64,000 bases of DNA from Amycolatopsis sp. MtRt-6 (GCF_017308975.1 NZ_JADWPD010000002.1:310001-374000); one strand, 5' to 3'. Numbered from the stretch's first letter, positions 53,829-62,635 are shown. Program-made: numbers and translations. Notes: generated by a model from the letters alone, not told the origin.

Positions 53829-53876
53829 AGGGCAACCGCGCGAGCGTTCGCCGCGGGCGTACCGGAGAATGGCGCC

Positions 53877-54482
53877 ATGCCAACCGGGGTCCACCTGCGC
53901 GACGTGCGCGGGCAGCTGTTCCACGCGGCGGAGCGGGTTCTCCTCCGCGACGGCCCGAACGCCCTGACGAGCCGCGCGGTGACAACCGAAGCCGACGTCG
54001 CGAAAGGGGTCCTGCACCGTCACTTCGCCGACTTCGACGACTTCCTGGCGGAGCTGGTCCGCGACCGCCTGGCCCGCCTGGCAGACCAGGCGGCTCTCCT
54101 GGAAGCAGCGGCGGGAACCCGAAGCGTCACCGAAAACCTCGTCGACGCACTGACAGACCTGTTCGACCCGATCTCGGTAGCCCTGACGAGCTTGATCTTC
54201 TTCCGCGACGAGCTCCGCACCCGCCTACGCGGGGAAAGCGGAGAAAAGGGCCTCCCGATTCTGTCGGAGGCCCAGGCCATGCTGGCGACCTACTTGTCAG
54301 CCGAGCGCGAACAGGGCCGCATAGCACCGAACGCGGACCTGAGCGCCCTGGCGGTCTCCTTGATCGGAGCAGCCCACCTGATCTTCGCGGGCCGCCCCCG
54401 CCAATCCCTCCCAGACCCCACAGAGCTGGAGAAAATGGTCAACACGGTGATGGCAGACCCCCTCCAACGCCGCCTACTCTGA
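53877..54482 (+). CDS. TetR-family transcriptional regulator
   Basis: 201 residues. HTH: RGQLFHAAERVLLRDGPNAL, TSRAVTTEADVAKGVLHRHF and DFDDFLAEL. The ligand domain follows (LIFFRDELRTRLRGE). GAGAAT ends six bases before ATG 53877, so it may be leaderless. The tandem palindromes between it and the methyltransferase make that gene its probable target. A pair of GC-rich hairpins follows the stop. Confidence 0.85.
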   Translation: MPTGVHLRDVRGQLFHAAERVLLRDGPNALTSRAVTTEADVAKGVLHRHFADFDDFLAELVRDRLARLADQAALLEAAAGTRSVTENLVDALTDLFDPISVALTSLIFFRDELRTRLRGESGEKGLPILSEAQAMLATYLSAEREQGRIAPNADLSALAVSLIGAAHLIFAGRPRQSLPDPTELEKMVNTVMADPLQRRLL

Positions 54483-54566
54483 CCCAAACCAACCAGACCA
54501 ACCAGACCAACAGTCCAAAGTGGATCAAACAGCAGCCAACACGAAAAGGTGACCACACGCGGGGGT

Positions 54567-54610
54567 CCGGGGGCTTGCCCCCGGCGGGGGCGTGGGGGCT
54601 CGGCCCCCAC
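54567..54610 (+). terminator. Two consecutive GC hairpins after the TetR gene
   Basis: CCGGGGGC (54567-54574) pairs with GCCCCCGG (54577-54584), and GTGGGGGC (54592-54599) with GCCCCCAC (54603-54610). They lie 85-128 bases beyond the TetR stop, separated from it by a short AACCAGACC tandem repeat. Confidence 0.5.
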
Positions 54611-54624
54611 AGGACACGACGAGA

Positions 54625-54659
54625 AGAGCCCTGTCCGCGCTTTCCGCGGACAGGGCTCT
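54625..54659 (-). terminator. Terminator of the tRNA-Val transcription unit
   Basis: AGAGCCCTGTCCGCG (54625-54639) pairs perfectly with CGCGGACAGGGCTCT (54645-54659), loop of five. It is 13 bases beyond the 3' end of the minus-strand tRNA and is followed on that strand by a pyrimidine-rich stretch. Confidence 0.7.
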
Positions 54660-54672
54660 CCTACGAATCTCG

Positions 54673-54744
54673 TGGGCGATACTGGGATCGAACCAGTGAC
54701 CTCTTCGGTGTGAACGAAGCGCTCTCCCCCTGAGCTAATCGCCC
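54673..54744 (-). tRNA. tRNA-Val (anticodon CAC)
   Basis: 72 nucleotides fold to a full cloverleaf: acceptor GGGCGAT/ATCGCCC, D-arm GCTC/GAGC, anticodon stem CTTCG/CGAAG with loop TTCACAC, and T-arm ACTGG-TTCGATC-CCAGT. Anticodon CAC reads GUG. The 3' CCA is not encoded. Confidence 0.95.
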
Positions 54745-54784
54745 GTGGTACGAACTTCACGAATTCCGGGGGTGGTCTTCGTGG

Positions 54785-54856
54785 TGCGCGATACTGGGAT
54801 TGAACCAGTGACCTCTTCCGTGTCAGGGAAGCGCTCTCCCGCTGAGCTAATCGCGC
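54785..54856 (-). tRNA. tRNA-Val (anticodon GAC)
   Basis: 72 nucleotides: acceptor GCGCGAT/ATCGCGC, anticodon stem CTTCC/GGAAG with loop CTGACAC, and T-arm ACTGG-TTCAATC-CCAGT. Anticodon GAC reads GUC/GUU. It lies 40 bases upstream of the other tRNA-Val with nearly identical D- and T-arms, so the two arose by duplication and are probably cotranscribed. CCA not encoded. Confidence 0.95.
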
Positions 54857-55024
54857 GCTGCGGAACTTCGTACTGGCGGAAGCATATCGGATGCCTCGAA
54901 CGGCTTTGCAGGGGGTCCGCTGTACGGAAAACCTCCTGACAGAAGTGGCCGGAAACGGGCACACTGCGAAGGACGTCCGTGTTCGCCGCGGCCGTCCCGA
55001 CCGACCAGGAGAAGTCCCACCCCG

Positions 55025-56473
55025 ATGACCGAAACCGTGTCCACCCCGCCCGCCGACGTGCACCGCGCCCCGGCGCGTTCGGGACTCCTCATCGGGGTTC
55101 TCGTGCTCTCCGCGTTCGTGATGATCCTCAACGAGACGATCTTGAGCGTCGCCTTGCGGGACCTGACCGTCGACCTGCGGGTCCCCACCACGACAGTGCA
55201 GTGGCTGACCAGCGGGTTCCTGTTGACGATGGCCGTCGTCATTCCCACGACCGGGTTCATGCTGGAGCGCTTCTCGGCGCGGCAGGTGTTCCTGTTCTCG
55301 CTGTCGGCGTTCAGCGTGGGCACGGTGCTGTGCGCGCTGGCGCCCGGGTTCGGGCTGATGATGGCCGGGCGCGTGGTGCAGGCGTGCGGCACGGCGGTGA
55401 TGCTGCCCCTGCTGATGACGACGGTGATGCTGCTGGTGCCGCCGGAGCGGCGGGGCGCGACGATGGGCACGATCACGATCGTGATCGCGGTGGCGCCGGC
55501 GATCGGGCCGACGATCGGCGGCGCGGTGCTGTCGTCGCTGGGCTGGCGCTGGATGTTCTGGATCGTGCTGCCGCTGTCGGTGGCCGCGCTGGTGGCCGGG
55601 GCGGTTCTGCTGCGTCTGGACGGCGAACGCCGCCGGCTGCCGCTGGACCTGCCGTCGGTGCTGCTGTCGGCGATCGGGTTCGGTGGGGTGCTGTACGGGC
55701 TGTCGTCGAGCGGGGAGCAGGCCGGGGCCGAGCCGCTGGTGCCGGGCTGGGTGCCGATCGTCGTCGGCGTCGCCGCGCTGGTCGTGTTCACCTGGCGGCA
55801 GGTGCGGCTGCAGCGGCAGGACCGGGCCCTGCTGGACCTGCGGCCGTTCACCCACCGCAGCTTCGTGGTCGCGCTGGCGCTGACGGCGTTGGTGTTCGTG
55901 TGCCTGATCGGCGCGGCGGCGATCCTGCTGCCGCTCTACCTGCAGACGGTGCTGCACACCAGCACGTTCGTCAGCGGGCTGGCCGTGCTGCCCGGCGGTC
56001 TGGTGCTGGGCTTGCTGGGCCGGCCGGTCGGCGCGCTGTTCGACAAGGTCGGCGGGCGCCCGCTCGTCATCCCCGGCGCGGCGGCGATGGCCGCTTCGCT
56101 GTGGCTGTTCGCGGCGCTGGGGCCGGATTCGCCGCTGGTCGCGGTGATCGGGATCCACGTGCTGATGATGGCCGGGCTGGGGCTGATGATGACGCCGTTG
56201 TTCACCGAGTCGCTGGGGGTGCTGCCCGAGCACCTGTACTCGCACGGCAGCGCGATCCTCTCGACGCTGCAGCAGGTGGCCGGCGCGCTCGGCACGGCGA
56301 TGTTCGTCAGCGTGGCGACGCTGGGCAGCCACGACACGACGGCGACCAGCCCGGATGCCGCGGGGCTGCGGACGGCGTTCGTCGTGGCCGGGGTCGTCGG
56401 CTTGGTCGCCTTCGCGGGCAGCTGGCTGGTCCGGCGCGGCCGCCCGGCCACACCGTCCACCTCGGTGCACTGA
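55025..56473 (+). CDS. DHA2-family MFS drug exporter (EmrB/QacA-like)
   Basis: 482 residues, 13-14 TM helices. Motif after TM1 is LNETILSVALRDL (the L-N-x-T/E-x-x-V-A type), followed by VQWLTSGFLLTMAVVIPTTG, motif C GPTIGGAVLSSLGWRWMFWI in TM5, and FDKVGGRPLVIPG in the second half. Proton-driven efflux is expected. It converges on the TetR gene at 56491, 17 bases away. Confidence 0.87.
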   Translation: MTETVSTPPADVHRAPARSGLLIGVLVLSAFVMILNETILSVALRDLTVDLRVPTTTVQWLTSGFLLTMAVVIPTTGFMLERFSARQVFLFSLSAFSVGTVLCALAPGFGLMMAGRVVQACGTAVMLPLLMTTVMLLVPPERRGATMGTITIVIAVAPAIGPTIGGAVLSSLGWRWMFWIVLPLSVAALVAGAVLLRLDGERRRLPLDLPSVLLSAIGFGGVLYGLSSSGEQAGAEPLVPGWVPIVVGVAALVVFTWRQVRLQRQDRALLDLRPFTHRSFVVALALTALVFVCLIGAAAILLPLYLQTVLHTSTFVSGLAVLPGGLVLGLLGRPVGALFDKVGGRPLVIPGAAAMAASLWLFAALGPDSPLVAVIGIHVLMMAGLGLMMTPLFTESLGVLPEHLYSHGSAILSTLQQVAGALGTAMFVSVATLGSHDTTATSPDAAGLRTAFVVAGVVGLVAFAGSWLVRRGRPATPSTSVH

Positions 56474-56490
56474 GTCCCGCGCCGGCGGGG

Positions 56491-57132
56491 TCAGGAGGGC
56501 GGGGTCACCGGGGCGAGGAGGAGGCCGGTGATCGCGTCGATCAGGCCCGTGCCCGCGTCGTTCCAGCTCGCCCGCGGGGTGGCCGTGCCCTCGGCCAGTG
56601 CCCGCTCGCGCTCGGCCGTCATGTGGATCATCAGCTGGCGGGCCATGTCGCCGCGCTCGGCGCGGACTTCGGCGGGCAGGCCGCCGAGGCAGCGGTTCAG
56701 GCCCTCGACCACGCGGGCGAGGGCCGGCGAGGACAGTGACTCCTCCGCGAGGATCGCCCGCAGGGCCGGGTCGGTCATCACCTGGGCGCTGAACCGCGCG
56801 AACCACGTCGGCGCGCCCAGTTCGTGCAGGTAGCTCGTGCTCGGCCGGACCAGGCACGCCACCCAGTCGCGGAGGTCGCCGTCGCCGTCGACGGCCTCGA
56901 CGAGTTCCTCGCGCAGCCGCTCGATCCGCACGGAGTGCTTGCGGGTGATCGCGCGGACCAGGTCGACCTTGGTGCCGAAGTGGTAGTTGACCGCGGCGTT
57001 GTTGCCCTGCCCGGCCGCCTCGCTGATGTGCCGGTTGGACACCGCGTGCACGCCGTGCTCGGCGAACAACCGCTCCGCCGTCACGAGGATGCTCTCCCGC
57101 GTGGCACTCGCGCGATCCGCCTTGACGTTCAT
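56491..57132 (-). CDS. TetR-family regulator, third gene of the SDR-hydrolase operon
   Basis: 213 residues from ATG 57132. HTH: RESILVTAERLFAEHGVHAV, SNRHISEAAGQGNNAAVNYH and FGTKVDLVRAI, an N-N-A-A-V-N-Y-H-F recognition helix common in one TetR clade. It lies 52 bases after the hydrolase on the same strand. It probably binds the TTAAGTCAAGC-type palindrome in front of that operon and the copy near the P450 gene. No clear ribosome binding site. Confidence 0.83.
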   Translation of the reverse strand: MNVKADRASATRESILVTAERLFAEHGVHAVSNRHISEAAGQGNNAAVNYHFGTKVDLVRAITRKHSVRIERLREELVEAVDGDGDLRDWVACLVRPSTSYLHELGAPTWFARFSAQVMTDPALRAILAEESLSSPALARVVEGLNRCLGGLPAEVRAERGDMARQLMIHMTAERERALAEGTATPRASWNDAGTGLIDAITGLLLAPVTPPS

Positions 57133-57184
57133 CCACCCACCCGGTCCACCCGACGCCCTGCCGGCTCCCACCTTACGGAGCCGC

Positions 57185-58075
57185 TCACCGGAGCCGTCCC
57201 AGCCACGCCCGCGCCGCGTCCAGGTAGCGGCGGGTGAACGCGGCCGACGGCGCCCAGGCCTCGAACCCGTGCGGCCCGCCGGGCGCGACGTGGAACGTCG
57301 TGCCGACGCCGGCCGCGCGCAGCCGGCGGGCGTATTCGGCGGCTTCGTCGTGGAACAGGTCGATGTCCCCGACGCCGATCCACGTCTCCGGCAACCCGGT
57401 GACGTCGTCGCGGCGGGCGGGCACCGCGTAGTGCGGCACGACCGGCGCGCCGGGTTCGGTCCCGAGGTACGCGCGCCAGCCGAAGCGGTTGAGGCGGTTG
57501 TCCCAGACCCGGTGCCGGGCGGCGTCGAGGGCGCGCCGGGCCGCGGTGCGGTCGTCGAGCATCGGGCAGAACAGCCACTGCGCGCGTGGCCGCTCGCCCT
57601 CGTCGTGCAGGCGCTGCACGAGGGCCGCCGCGAGCCCGCCGCCGGCGCTCTGCCCGCCGACGACCACCCGCTCCGCGGCGACGCCGGCCCGCAGCCACGT
57701 CCAGGCGGCGTGGCAGTCGTCGAGCGCGGCCGGGTACGGGTGTTCCGGGGCGAGGCGGTACTCGGCCGACACCACGGTGATGCCGAGCTCGCGGGCGGTG
57801 CCGGCGCAGAACCGGTCGTCCTGGGCCGCGCCGCCGATGACCAGGCCGCCGCCGTGGATCCACAGCAGCGTCAGGTCGGACCGCGGCGTCCGCGGCCGGT
57901 AGACGCGGAGGCCGGGCCGCAGCTCGACGTCGACGTCCGGGACCGGCCGCGGCCGCATCCGCCCGGTCGCCGCCCGCATCAGCCGCCGCGCCCAGGCGCG
58001 CTCCAGCGGCAGGCGCGGCAGCCGCCGGACCCGGGCGCGCAGCTCGGGCGCCACCGCGGACAGGGGCACGGTCAT
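57185..58075 (-). CDS. Alpha/beta hydrolase (HSL-type esterase)
   Basis: 296 residues. The oxyanion motif is LLWIHGGGLVIGG, catalytic Ser lies in VVGGQSAGGGLAAAL, Asp in GVGDIDLFHDEA and His in PGGPHGFEAWAP. That is the complete hormone-sensitive-lipase family triad, including YRLAPEHPYPAALDDC. ATG 58075 overlaps the SDR stop (ATGA), showing tight coupling. It hydrolyses a small ester or lactone, perhaps the product of the partner SDR. Confidence 0.9.
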   Translation of the reverse strand: MTVPLSAVAPELRARVRRLPRLPLERAWARRLMRAATGRMRPRPVPDVDVELRPGLRVYRPRTPRSDLTLLWIHGGGLVIGGAAQDDRFCAGTARELGITVVSAEYRLAPEHPYPAALDDCHAAWTWLRAGVAAERVVVGGQSAGGGLAAALVQRLHDEGERPRAQWLFCPMLDDRTAARRALDAARHRVWDNRLNRFGWRAYLGTEPGAPVVPHYAVPARRDDVTGLPETWIGVGDIDLFHDEAAEYARRLRAAGVGTTFHVAPGGPHGFEAWAPSAAFTRRYLDAARAWLGRLR

Positions 58076-59079
58076 TGCACCGACCAGCCACCGTCGGACG
58101 GCAGCAGGGCGCCGTTGACGTTCACGCCGTCGTCGCCGAGCAGGAAGGTGATCGATGCGGCCAGCTGTTCCGCCGTGGCGATCGGCGGGATCAGCCCGAG
58201 GAACTCCCCGACCCGGCCCTGCCCGAATTCCGACGGCTCCGCGGGCAGCCCGATGCCGGTGGCGACGCCGCCCGGCGCGACGGCGTTGACGCGGATGCCG
58301 TGCGGCCCGTACATGAAGGCGCAGCTGCGGGTGATGCCGACGACGGCATGCTTCGAAGCGGTGTAGGCGATCCCGGCGGCCGAGCCGCGCAGCGCCGCTT
58401 CGGAAGCGACGTTCACGATGGCGCCGGAGCCCGCTTCGAGCATCGACGGCACGACCGCGCGGATGAGCCGGAACGTCCCGTCCACGTTCACGGCGAAGAC
58501 GCGCTGCCACAGTTCGTCGCTCACCTCGTGGGCCGGGGAGAAGTCGTCGACGATCCCGGCGACGTTGGCCAGCCCGTCGATGCGCGAGCCCGCGGCGGCG
58601 AGGATCCGCGCGACGCCGTGCTCTCCGGTGATGTCGGCGGAGACGGCAACCAGTTCGGACGAGCCGAGGCCGGCGGCGAACTCGTCCAGCCGGTCCGCCG
58701 AGACGTCGACCCGGCCGCCTTCACGGGCGATGCGGGACGCGGTGGCCCGCCCGATCCCGGACGCGGCGCCGGTCACGACGACGGTCTTGCCCGCGAACCG
58801 GCCGGGCACGATCCGCTCGCGCCAGCCGGTCCGCCCGGAGACCGGCGCCGGGACGACGCCGTGGTTGGCGCGGGCCACCATGTCGTCGACGACGTCCTGG
58901 GCGAGCCGTCCCTGGCTGAGGGTGACCAGCTGCCGCAGCGGCAGCAGGCGGACCGGCGCGAGGACGGTCTCGTCGACCCCCGCTTCGGCGAGCAGGGCGC
59001 GGATCAGCGGGCCGCCGTCGGGGTGCGCGACCCACTCGCCGATCGGGCTGTCCGCGGTGAGCCGTTCCGTGGTGGTCAC
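58072..59079 (-). CDS. SDR oxidoreductase with N-terminal ~90-residue helical extension
   Basis: 335 residues. The SDR fold begins near residue 95 (VVVTGAASGIGRATAS), with DGLANVAGIV in the NNAG position, catalytic Ser in NVASEAAL, YTASK (Tyr-x3-Lys) and a C terminus GALLPSDGGW. The first 90 residues (SPIGEWVAHPDGGPLIRALL, then LPLRQLVTLSQG) form a separate helical module resembling a small dimerisation unit. An open question is whether it is regulatory. First gene of the SDR-hydrolase-TetR operon, behind a TetR-type palindrome. Confidence 0.85.
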   Translation of the reverse strand: MTTTERLTADSPIGEWVAHPDGGPLIRALLAEAGVDETVLAPVRLLPLRQLVTLSQGRLAQDVVDDMVARANHGVVPAPVSGRTGWRERIVPGRFAGKTVVVTGAASGIGRATASRIAREGGRVDVSADRLDEFAAGLGSSELVAVSADITGEHGVARILAAAGSRIDGLANVAGIVDDFSPAHEVSDELWQRVFAVNVDGTFRLIRAVVPSMLEAGSGAIVNVASEAALRGSAAGIAYTASKHAVVGITRSCAFMYGPHGIRVNAVAPGGVATGIGLPAEPSEFGQGRVGEFLGLIPPIATAEQLAASITFLLGDDGVNVNGALLPSDGGWSVQ

Positions 59080-59098
59080 GGCGACAGCGTACCTCAGT

Positions 59099-59120
59099 TT
59101 AAGTCAAGCGCTTGAGTTAA
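59099..59120. promoter_or_regulatory. TetR-type palindrome upstream of the SDR-hydrolase-TetR operon
   Basis: TTAAGTCAAGC (59099-59109) and GCTTGAGTTAA (59110-59120) are inverted with 10 of 11 bases matching. It begins 20 bases upstream of the SDR start codon. The same AAGTCAAGCG core occurs at 52868-52877. Confidence 0.65.
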
Positions 59121-59198
59121 TTTGATGGCGAGATCCCGGCGCCCCCTGACCATCGAGCCACTGGCCGCCCCGGCGGCCCGTTTCTAACCTCGGATCCC

Positions 59199-59612
59199 GT
59201 GATCGAGATCCTGGCGCCGATCCTTGTCGGCCTCGGCTACGTCCTGCTCAACTCCCTGATCCCGGAGCGACACCGGCAGCGGTTCAACGCCGTCATGGTG
59301 GGCGGCGCGGGCGCGGCCTACCTCTCCGGCGGCGCGCTGGGGCCGTGGGAACTGGCGTTCTGCGCGGTGCTGACCTACGTCGCGTTCCGCGGGCTCGACT
59401 CGTGGACGTTCATCGGCATCGGCTGGCTGCTGCACACCGGCTGGGACGTCGTCCACCACCTCAAGGGCCAGCCGATCCTGCCGTTCGCCCATGATTCGTC
59501 GTTCGGCTGCGCGATCTGCGACCCGGTCATCGCGATCTGGTGCTTCACCGGCGGCCGGTCGGTGTGGGCGTGGCGGCGGGTTGGCGCGCCACCGCCGGGG
59601 GTACCCGGGTGA
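59199..59612 (+). CDS. DUF6010 family membrane protein
   Basis: 137 residues, four TM helices. Conserved stretches are VLLNSLIPERHRQRFNAVMV, YLSGGALGPWELAF, WLLHTGWDVVHHLKGQPILP and GCAICDPVIAIWC. The latter two contain His and Cys that could bind metal. GTG 59199 follows TAACCT (59185-59190) by eight bases, so probably leaderless. Function unknown. It nearly abuts the next small gene. Confidence 0.75.
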   Translation: MIEILAPILVGLGYVLLNSLIPERHRQRFNAVMVGGAGAAYLSGGALGPWELAFCAVLTYVAFRGLDSWTFIGIGWLLHTGWDVVHHLKGQPILPFAHDSSFGCAICDPVIAIWCFTGGRSVWAWRRVGAPPPGVPG

Positions 59613-59613
59613 C

Positions 59614-59814
59614 ATGTCCGCCGACGTCGAACGCGCCGCGCACGCCTACTGCCCCCGGTGCCACCCGGATCCGCGGCCCGGGGACGTGATCACGGCGCTG
59701 TGCGGCGCCCGCCACCCGTACTACGGCCGCCGCGACCGCTCGGTCAACACCTGCCCCGCCTGTGTCGCGCTGGCGTCGGCCGACGTCTACGCCTGCGGGC
59801 ACCCGGGAGCCTGA
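59614..59814 (+). CDS. Small zinc-ribbon-like protein (DUF3039-like)
   Basis: 66 residues. Cys and His pairs occur in YCPRCHPD, ITALCGARH, NTCPACVAL and YACGH. The A-L-C-G then C-P-x-C pattern resembles DUF3039 and related actinobacterial zinc-ribbon proteins. ATG 59614 follows the DUF6010 stop by one base, so it is cotranscribed. Likely cytosolic metal-binding protein of unknown role. Confidence 0.6.
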   Translation: MSADVERAAHAYCPRCHPDPRPGDVITALCGARHPYYGRRDRSVNTCPACVALASADVYACGHPGA

Positions 59815-59877
59815 TCACACCCCGCAAATCGGGTGTTCCGGAACCGGTTCGGGCCCCGACCACCTACGCTGACCGGA

Positions 59878-61377
59878 ATGAAGAGGGTGGGGATCGCCAC
59901 GGCGACCGCGGCGGTCGCCGCGCTCGTGCTGGCGCTCGTCCTCGGTCTGCTGGGCGGCACACCGACCGGCGCCGGGGACAACGGGGACGGCTATCGGTTG
60001 TTCTGCGGGCCCGGGCTGACGCCCGCGACGCCGAACCACAAGGCGAGCTGGCTGGGCGGGGTCGTGCTCGACTTCGGGCGCGGGACACCGTGCCCGGATC
60101 CGCAGCCCTCCAGCGCCGCGGTGCTGTTCGGGTCCGTCGCCAACGGGCAGGGTTCGTTCAGCCTCCTCGAACTCGGCTGGCTGTACGTGCTGCTGGTCTT
60201 CCTGGTCACCCTGCTCGCGGCCTGGGCGCTGCAGGCCCGCGGCCCGAAGCGGCTGCTGTTCCTGGTACCCCCGCTGCTCCCCCTGCTCGAGCCGGCCTTC
60301 GCGCGGCTGTTCCTCTCGACGTTCGCCGAGCCGGCCGGCCTGTTCGGCGCGTACACGCTGATGTGCGGGCTCGCGGTCATCGCCGCGACCAAGGCGGAGG
60401 ACGGCTTCGCGCGGCTGGCCGCCCTCGTGCTCGTCGCCGTCGGCGGGGTCGTGGGCGGGCTGGCGAAGATCGGCTTCCTGCCGCTGTTCGTGCTGGCCGT
60501 GCTCGTCTGCGCGGTCACCGCCGCGCGGCCGGGCAGCGGGAAGTGGTGGACCGGCCGGATCGTCGGGCCGGTGCTCGCGGTCCTGCTCGTACTGGAGATC
60601 ATCGCCCCGATCCGCGCGAACCTCGCGTGGCAGGAACGCAACTACGCCGACGTCAACGCGGTCAACGTCGTCTACACCCTCGCGCTGGCCGAGGTGCCGG
60701 GCTCGGCGTCCCGGCTCGGCCTGCCCGAAGCCGCGCAGGACAGCGCGGGGCACGCGTACTACCCGGACGGCCCCGAGGCGCTCGCCGGCTCGGACGTGCT
60801 GCTCGAAGACCCCACCGCGGTCAAGCACAAGGCGTGGGACCTCCTGCTGGAGCACCCCGGTGTGCTGGCGCACGCGATCGGCGTCGGCCTGCAGGCGACG
60901 CTGGGCCGGAGCCTGCCGTACCTGCCGGACCAGCCGTGGTCGGCGGTGAGCCGTCCGCCGGACAACTCGGCCCCGGTCAGCGGCGACATGGGTGGCGACG
61001 CGGCGACGTTCCAGCAGTGGCTCGACGGGATGGGCCTGCCGTGGCTGCCCGCGCTGCTCGTCCTGCTCGGCCTGGCCGCCGCGGTGGTGGCGCTGGTGCG
61101 CCGCCGCCGGTCGACGACCCGCTACGGCATCGTCGCCGGCGTCGCCGTCACGAGCGCGCTGGGCATCGCGGCGATGTCGGTCGTGGGTGACGGGTACTTC
61201 GAGATCGCCAAGCACGTCTGGCTGGCGGCCTACCTGCTCGACGTCACGGCGCTCGCGCTGGGCGTCATGGTGGCGCCGGTGCTGCTGCGGCGAGGCCGGG
61301 AACTGTGGCAACGCCGCCGTCGCGCCGCGGCGGCGCCGCCGGCCCGGGAACCCGAGCCGGCGGCGCCGGTCACCTGA
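59878..61377 (+). CDS. Multi-TM membrane protein of unknown function
   Basis: 499 residues. A signal-anchor-like first helix precedes an extracytoplasmic loop of about 80 residues with two Cys (RLFCGPGL and GTPCPDPQ). About eight further TM helices follow, with a large loop between about 255 and 385. The protein ends in an Arg/Pro/Ala tail. It resembles uncharacterised actinobacterial membrane proteins; no catalytic motif is seen. TACGCT (59865-59870) ends seven bases before ATG 59878, suggesting a leaderless mRNA. Confidence 0.65.
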   Translation: MKRVGIATATAAVAALVLALVLGLLGGTPTGAGDNGDGYRLFCGPGLTPATPNHKASWLGGVVLDFGRGTPCPDPQPSSAAVLFGSVANGQGSFSLLELGWLYVLLVFLVTLLAAWALQARGPKRLLFLVPPLLPLLEPAFARLFLSTFAEPAGLFGAYTLMCGLAVIAATKAEDGFARLAALVLVAVGGVVGGLAKIGFLPLFVLAVLVCAVTAARPGSGKWWTGRIVGPVLAVLLVLEIIAPIRANLAWQERNYADVNAVNVVYTLALAEVPGSASRLGLPEAAQDSAGHAYYPDGPEALAGSDVLLEDPTAVKHKAWDLLLEHPGVLAHAIGVGLQATLGRSLPYLPDQPWSAVSRPPDNSAPVSGDMGGDAATFQQWLDGMGLPWLPALLVLLGLAAAVVALVRRRRSTTRYGIVAGVAVTSALGIAAMSVVGDGYFEIAKHVWLAAYLLDVTALALGVMVAPVLLRRGRELWQRRRRAAAAPPAREPEPAAPVT

Positions 61378-61384
61378 ACACTTT

Positions 61385-62635
61385 TCACGCCGGCAGCGAG
61401 GACAGCGGCACCGCGAACACCGCGCGGCCGCAGACCTGGTTCTTCGCCGAGCAGTCGGCCGTCGACCACTCCGACTGCGACCACACCAGGCCCGTCGACC
61501 AGTCGTAGGTCAGCGCCTCCGGGTGGACCGCCCAGCAGGCCGTCGTGCCGGTGCCGCAGGTGGCCGAGCTGCTCTTCGCCGTCGTCTGGGTCCAGAGCTG
61601 GCCGTTGATCGTCGCCGAGCTGTGGGCGACGTAGTACTTGCCGTTGTTGGACAGCACGCCCTGCATGTTGCCCACCGAGCTGCGCAGCGCCTCGGTCGCG
61701 CCCACCGTGCCGGACGACGACGCCGACAGCAGGAAGTCCGTGCCCATCGGGTAGCGGTAGAGGCGCCCGTGGAGGCTCTGGTCGGAGAAGTACTCCGTCG
61801 TCACGACCGACGCCGGGGTGGTGCTGCGGTCCAGCGACATCGACGAGAAGCACGGCACGCCCGTGTCGGACGCCATGCTGCAGGTGCCGCCCGCGTAGGT
61901 GTAGTAGCCGACCTGCATCATCGCGTACTTGTAGGTGTAGGCGGCGTATCCGCCCGAGGTCTTGCCGATGGAGTTCGACGTCGTGTCGGTCATCTGCAGG
62001 ATGTGCTTGGTGCTGAACACGCGGATGGCGGTCGAGGTGTTGCCTTCCGCCGTCACGTAGATCTTGTCGCCGTACCAGGCCATCCCGCCCATGTGGGCCT
62101 GCGCGGCGGAGAAGCTGGAGCCGGTGCTGTTCGGCACGGCCAGGTAGAGCATCCGGTACGACGGCTTGGCCGGGTCGTTGTAGTTGATCGCCTGGATCCG
62201 GGCGTCGTTGTAGCGGCCGAGCTCGTCGGTGCCGTGCCAGCCGGACAGGATGATCTTGTCGTCGCCCCACTTGCCGTCGTCGTCGGCGTCGCCGGAGGTC
62301 GTGATGCCCTGGGGGCTCCACGTCTTCGTCCCGGCGCGGTCGGCGTCCCAGCACATCGACTTGGTGGCCACCGGCGCCTTGGGCAGCGAGGCCTTCTCCG
62401 CGGTGGTACAGCCGGTCATGGCGTAGCTGGTGTCGTTGACGACGGTGTTGAGGCTGACGTTCGGCAGCGCGCTGTCCAGCGCGGTCAGCGCGGAGGCCGG
62501 CGTCGCGTGCCACACCAGGTTCTGCTTGGTCGTCGTCGTCAGCGGATCGCTGTACGCGGCGCTGGCCGTCCCGGGCAGCGCCAGCGCGCCGGCCGCCACG
62601 GCCAGCGCGAGGAGGAGGACTTTCGGAGTTCGCAT
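61385..62635 (-). CDS. Secreted beta-propeller-like protein of unknown function
   Basis: 416 residues. Signal peptide (VLLLALAVAAGALALPGTAS). The mature protein has repeated blades ending in aromatic/Gly motifs (AQAHMGGMAWYGDKIYVTA, HGRLYRYPMG, VGNMQGVLSNNGKYYVAHS, HPEALTYDWSTGLVWSQSEW) and several Cys pairs. Acidic repeats GDADDDGKWGDDK might bind calcium. Homologous secreted proteins are common in Streptomyces and relatives, but none I recall is characterised. It converges with the membrane protein seven bases away. Confidence 0.7.
   Translation of the reverse strand: MRTPKVLLLALAVAAGALALPGTASAAYSDPLTTTTKQNLVWHATPASALTALDSALPNVSLNTVVNDTSYAMTGCTTAEKASLPKAPVATKSMCWDADRAGTKTWSPQGITTSGDADDDGKWGDDKIILSGWHGTDELGRYNDARIQAINYNDPAKPSYRMLYLAVPNSTGSSFSAAQAHMGGMAWYGDKIYVTAEGNTSTAIRVFSTKHILQMTDTTSNSIGKTSGGYAAYTYKYAMMQVGYYTYAGGTCSMASDTGVPCFSSMSLDRSTTPASVVTTEYFSDQSLHGRLYRYPMGTDFLLSASSSGTVGATEALRSSVGNMQGVLSNNGKYYVAHSSATINGQLWTQTTAKSSSATCGTGTTACWAVHPEALTYDWSTGLVWSQSEWSTADCSAKNQVCGRAVFAVPLSSLPA

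Noticed and set aside
54485..54512. Short AACCAGACC tandem repeat after the TetR gene
   Set aside because: Three imperfect copies of nine bases without spacers; too little to call a functional repeat.
54673..54856. tRNA-Val genes as an attachment site for an integrated element
   Set aside because: No integrase, no partial tRNA copy and no element boundary is visible in the window.
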